Below are positions 61,674-64,000 of a stretch of DNA of 64,000 nucleotides, piece by piece. Location of the stretch: positions 62,001 through 126,000 of the forward strand of contig CAVUHX010000007.1 in assembly GCA_963741405.1 (NCBI GenBank). Direction: 5' to 3'. The notes beneath the pieces were generated by a model that saw only the letters and a program-made list of their open reading frames with translations, did no database searches and was not told the DNA's origin. Both the position numbers and the translations under genes were made by a program. Position 1 is the stretch's first letter. The number at the start of each line of letters is the position of its first letter. This stretch comes from Roseiarcus sp963741405. GTDB taxonomy: Bacteria; Pseudomonadota; Alphaproteobacteria; Rhizobiales; Beijerinckiaceae.

Positions 61674-62849
61674 ATGGGTCGCTCGAGCATAGGATGGGCC
61701 GCTTCGGTCGTTGCGCCGTGGTGCCTCGCCATGGGCGTACTGCTTTCGATCACAGCCGAGGCCGAACAGGAGTCAATTCAGCTGTCGGGAATCTACGACC
61801 GTAACCGGCTCCTCGCAGACAGCGATCCCATCCGAAAGGCCATTGCGCTTGCAAGCCGACAGCAGGCTGTGGAGTCGGACGGGACGCCACTTCCACTCAT
61901 CCAGACGCGCTTGTTCGGAGGCGACCCCGGCGGCTATCCATCAATCGAAGAAGTCGAGCCAAAATCGATCCTCAAAATATCGGGGGAACCGTTTCCCGCC
62001 GTCGACCGAAGCGCCAAGGGAGATCCCTTCATCGGCTTGCGGCCCGGTTTTGACGCCGGCGACCGCGCCGGCCCCGGCGTCGTCCGTCTGGAGTCGCCCT
62101 CGCGGTGGCTGCACAGGATCGGAGGTCAGCCGGACACCGAATTCGACCCACCGCATACGATGAGTCCGCTCCGCCCCCGCGACTCTGAACGCGCGCCCAG
62201 CGGCGCCGCGGCGACCTTCAGCGACGGCGGGACGCCGGCGGTGCCGCTCGAATTCGCCCTCAATTCGTCTTCCCCAACATCGAGCGACGGAGTCGTGGTT
62301 GCTGTCGTGACCGACCCAAACGCCAGGGAGACTACCATCGCGCAGCAGTCGGTGCTTGGCGGCGCTCAGCCGAACTATGCGACGCTGATCGATCCGAAGG
62401 AAACCGCGCAGCAGATGCGATGCCTTGCAGAGGCGATCTACTTCGAATCGCGCAGCGAGCCGGAGGCCGGCCAGGCGGCTGTCGCCCAGGTTGTACTGAA
62501 CCGCGTTCGCAGCGGGATTTATCCGAGCACCGTGTGCGGCGTGGTCTACCAGGACCGCAACCGGCCCTTCGCCTGCCAGTTTTCCTTCGCCTGCGAAGGC
62601 AAGTCGCTACGGATCGAAGAGCCCGGTCCGTGGGTGGTCGCAACTCGCATTGCGGAGGAGGTGGTCAGCGGCGAGAGTTACAATCCGGTCGTCGCCGAGG
62701 CGGTCAACTACCACGCCAACTACGTGTCGCCGTACTGGGCCGGTTATCTTCGTCGCGTCGACCGCATCGGCGCCCACATCTTCTACGCCATGCGCGACGG
62801 GGTTAACTGGGCCCCGGGAGCCCTGAACGGACACGGGGACAGACCTTAG
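61674..62849 (+). CDS. Exported SleB-type cell wall hydrolase
   Basis: The 391-residue protein has an N-terminal hydrophobic signal (about 8-30), a long low-complexity linker, and a C-terminal hydrolase_2 domain (about 260-385) with RCLAEAIYFESRSEPEAGQA, AQVVLNRVRSGIYPSTVCGV, CQFSFACEG and AHIFYA. The catalytic Glu in AIYFESR and paired cysteines are present. The family cuts peptidoglycan, as in spore cortex SleB; in alphaproteobacteria it acts in wall remodelling. GGAAGG precedes the ATG at 61674. Confidence 0.9.
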   Translation: MGRSSIGWAASVVAPWCLAMGVLLSITAEAEQESIQLSGIYDRNRLLADSDPIRKAIALASRQQAVESDGTPLPLIQTRLFGGDPGGYPSIEEVEPKSILKISGEPFPAVDRSAKGDPFIGLRPGFDAGDRAGPGVVRLESPSRWLHRIGGQPDTEFDPPHTMSPLRPRDSERAPSGAAATFSDGGTPAVPLEFALNSSSPTSSDGVVVAVVTDPNARETTIAQQSVLGGAQPNYATLIDPKETAQQMRCLAEAIYFESRSEPEAGQAAVAQVVLNRVRSGIYPSTVCGVVYQDRNRPFACQFSFACEGKSLRIEEPGPWVVATRIAEEVVSGESYNPVVAEAVNYHANYVSPYWAGYLRRVDRIGAHIFYAMRDGVNWAPGALNGHGDRP

Positions 62850-62870
62850 CGGATCGTCAGCGGTGACCGA

Positions 62871-63986
62871 TTATCCAAGAGCGCTTTTCGCGCTCGCATA
62901 ATTCAACCCGTGGGCCTCGGCTACCGGTTCGCAAGTCACCATGCCTTCGCAGACGTTGAGTCCGGCTCGAAGATGCGGGTCGTCCCGCAGCGCGGTTCGC
63001 CAACCCTTGTCCGCGAGCGCCAGGGTGAACGGGAGCGTCGCGTGGTTGAGGGCAAAGGTCGACGTGCGCGCCACCGCTCCCGGCATGTTGGCGACGCAAT
63101 AGTGGACAATGCCGTCGACGACGTAGGTTGGACTCGAACGAGTTGTCGGCTTCGATGTCTCGCAGCAGCCCCCCTGGTCGATCGCGACGTCGACGATCAC
63201 CGCGCCTGGGCGCATCGTAGCGAGCATTGCGCGGGTAATCAGCTTCGGCGCCGCGGCCCCGGGCAGGAGGACCGCGCCGATGACAAGATCGGCCCGCGTC
63301 AGCAGGTCGGCGATCGATGCTCTGGTCGAGTAGACGGTGCGCAGCGACGATCCGAACTGCGCCGAGAGTCGGCGCAGGGCGTCATGCGAGCGGTCGACAA
63401 TCGTGACGGAGGCCCCCATCCCGACGGCAATTGTTGCCGCGTGACTACCGGAAACTCCGCCGCCAAGGATCAGAACGTTCGCTGCGGCCACGCCGGGGAC
63501 TCCGCCGAGCAGCACGCCGCGGCCGCCCTGCGCCTTCTCGAGCGCGTGCGCGCCGACCTGCGGCGCGAGGCGCCCGGCGACTTCCGACATCGGGGTCAGG
63601 AGCGGCAGACGTCCTTGCGCATCGGTCACCGTCTCGTAGGCGATGCAGACCGCGCCTGAAGCGATCAGATCCTGGGTCTGTGGGAGATCCGGCGCGAGAT
63701 GCAGGTAGGTGAATAGAATCTGCCCCCGGCGCAGGAGTTCGCGCTCCTCGGCCAGCGGCTCCTTCACCTTCACGACCATCTCGGCGCGGGCGAAAATCTC
63801 CGCAGGCGTATCGACCAGTTCGGCCCCGGCGCGGGCGTATTCCTCGTCCGGCGATCCCGAGCCGACCCCGGCGCTTTTCTCCACGATCGCGCGATGGCCG
63901 TGATGGACGAGCTCGGCGACGGCGGCGGGCGTCATGCCGACGCGGAATTCATTGTCCTTGATTTCCTTGGGAACGCCGACGAGCAT
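62871..63986 (-). CDS. ald: Alanine dehydrogenase
   Basis: This enzyme converts alanine and NAD+ to pyruvate, ammonia and NADH, or the reverse. The 371-residue protein begins MLVGVPKEIKDNEFRVGMTP, has VVKVKEPLAEE, the NAD site LILGGGVSGSHAATIAVGMG (about 171-190) and DVAIDQGGCCETSKPTT with the conserved aspartate. Length fits the family. GGAGG precedes the ATG at 63986, which lies 14 bases from the window end. It converges with the SleB-type gene. Confidence 0.97.
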   Translation of the reverse strand: MLVGVPKEIKDNEFRVGMTPAAVAELVHHGHRAIVEKSAGVGSGSPDEEYARAGAELVDTPAEIFARAEMVVKVKEPLAEERELLRRGQILFTYLHLAPDLPQTQDLIASGAVCIAYETVTDAQGRLPLLTPMSEVAGRLAPQVGAHALEKAQGGRGVLLGGVPGVAAANVLILGGGVSGSHAATIAVGMGASVTIVDRSHDALRRLSAQFGSSLRTVYSTRASIADLLTRADLVIGAVLLPGAAAPKLITRAMLATMRPGAVIVDVAIDQGGCCETSKPTTRSSPTYVVDGIVHYCVANMPGAVARTSTFALNHATLPFTLALADKGWRTALRDDPHLRAGLNVCEGMVTCEPVAEAHGLNYASAKSALG

Positions 63987-64000
63987 GGGTGAGCCTCCTG

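Overview
The window is high-GC DNA from an alphaproteobacterium, probably of the order Hyphomicrobiales (Rhizobiales). Evidence for this includes a GcrA-type protein, an alphaproteobacterial LexA box (GTTC-N7-GTTC), a fused CysN/CysC, short palindromic repeats of the kind scattered through Rhizobiales genomes, a FixK/FNR-type box and a type A RNase P RNA. Genus cannot be fixed from the sequence alone.

Layout. 1-1.4 kb: decayed insertion-sequence debris beside a truncated EamA transporter. 1.7-9.4 kb: HtrA/DegP-like protease, OmpR-type two-component pair, glnE and an NmrA-like protein. 9.4-16.8 kb: an AmiD-like amidase, a glycine-zipper lipoprotein, rnpB with a readable promoter, ureE-ureF-(lipocalin-like)-ureG, a YCII protein, an exported phytochelatin-synthase-like protein, a broken membrane-protein gene and a histidine-rich exported protein. 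17-27 kb: an aerobic benzoyl-CoA (box) catabolic locus, with benzoate-CoA ligase divergent from boxR, then uppP, then boxC-boxA-maoC-boxB preceded by TGCA repeats like those bound by BoxR/BzdR regulators. 27.5-31 kb: sulfate activation (cysD, cysNC) with a GNAT gene. 31-37 kb: cyclopropane fatty acid synthase, folE with a DHFR/RibD-like partner, GlcG/HbpS-like protein, an ICL/PEP-mutase enzyme and a PEP-CTERM protein. 37.7-48.6 kb: rplK-rplA standing alone, an acyl-CoA ligase, hrpB (with a palindromic repeat inside its reading frame), an epimerase, xerC, cytochrome c, mutT, argJ and a parvulin. 48.7-60 kb: an accessory-looking stretch with two Crp/Fnr regulators, a fragment of a third, lower-GC small genes, a FixK/FNR box, a long-chain acyl-CoA ligase, a GcrA-like gene behind a long structured leader, several frameshifted genes and an SOS promoter with no recognised SOS gene. 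60.2-64 kb: YbaK-like deacylase, DUF72 protein, SleB-type hydrolase and alanine dehydrogenase.

How the genes work together. The clearest functional unit is the box locus. The ligase makes benzoyl-CoA, BoxA and BoxB epoxidise it, and BoxC opens the ring. BoxR would sense benzoyl-CoA through its shikimate-kinase-like domain. A MaoC hydratase is embedded in the operon, while the semialdehyde dehydrogenase usually found with box genes is absent from the window. At least four genes carry a single-base frameshift at a position where the conserved protein resumes exactly in another frame. These may be real decay or consensus errors. I did not find a convincing wholly new multi-gene system. The most original leads are the orphan SOS promoter, the crp fragment flanking a low-GC membrane gene, the displaced rplKA pair, the embedded repeat in hrpB and the PEP-CTERM toroid-like protein.
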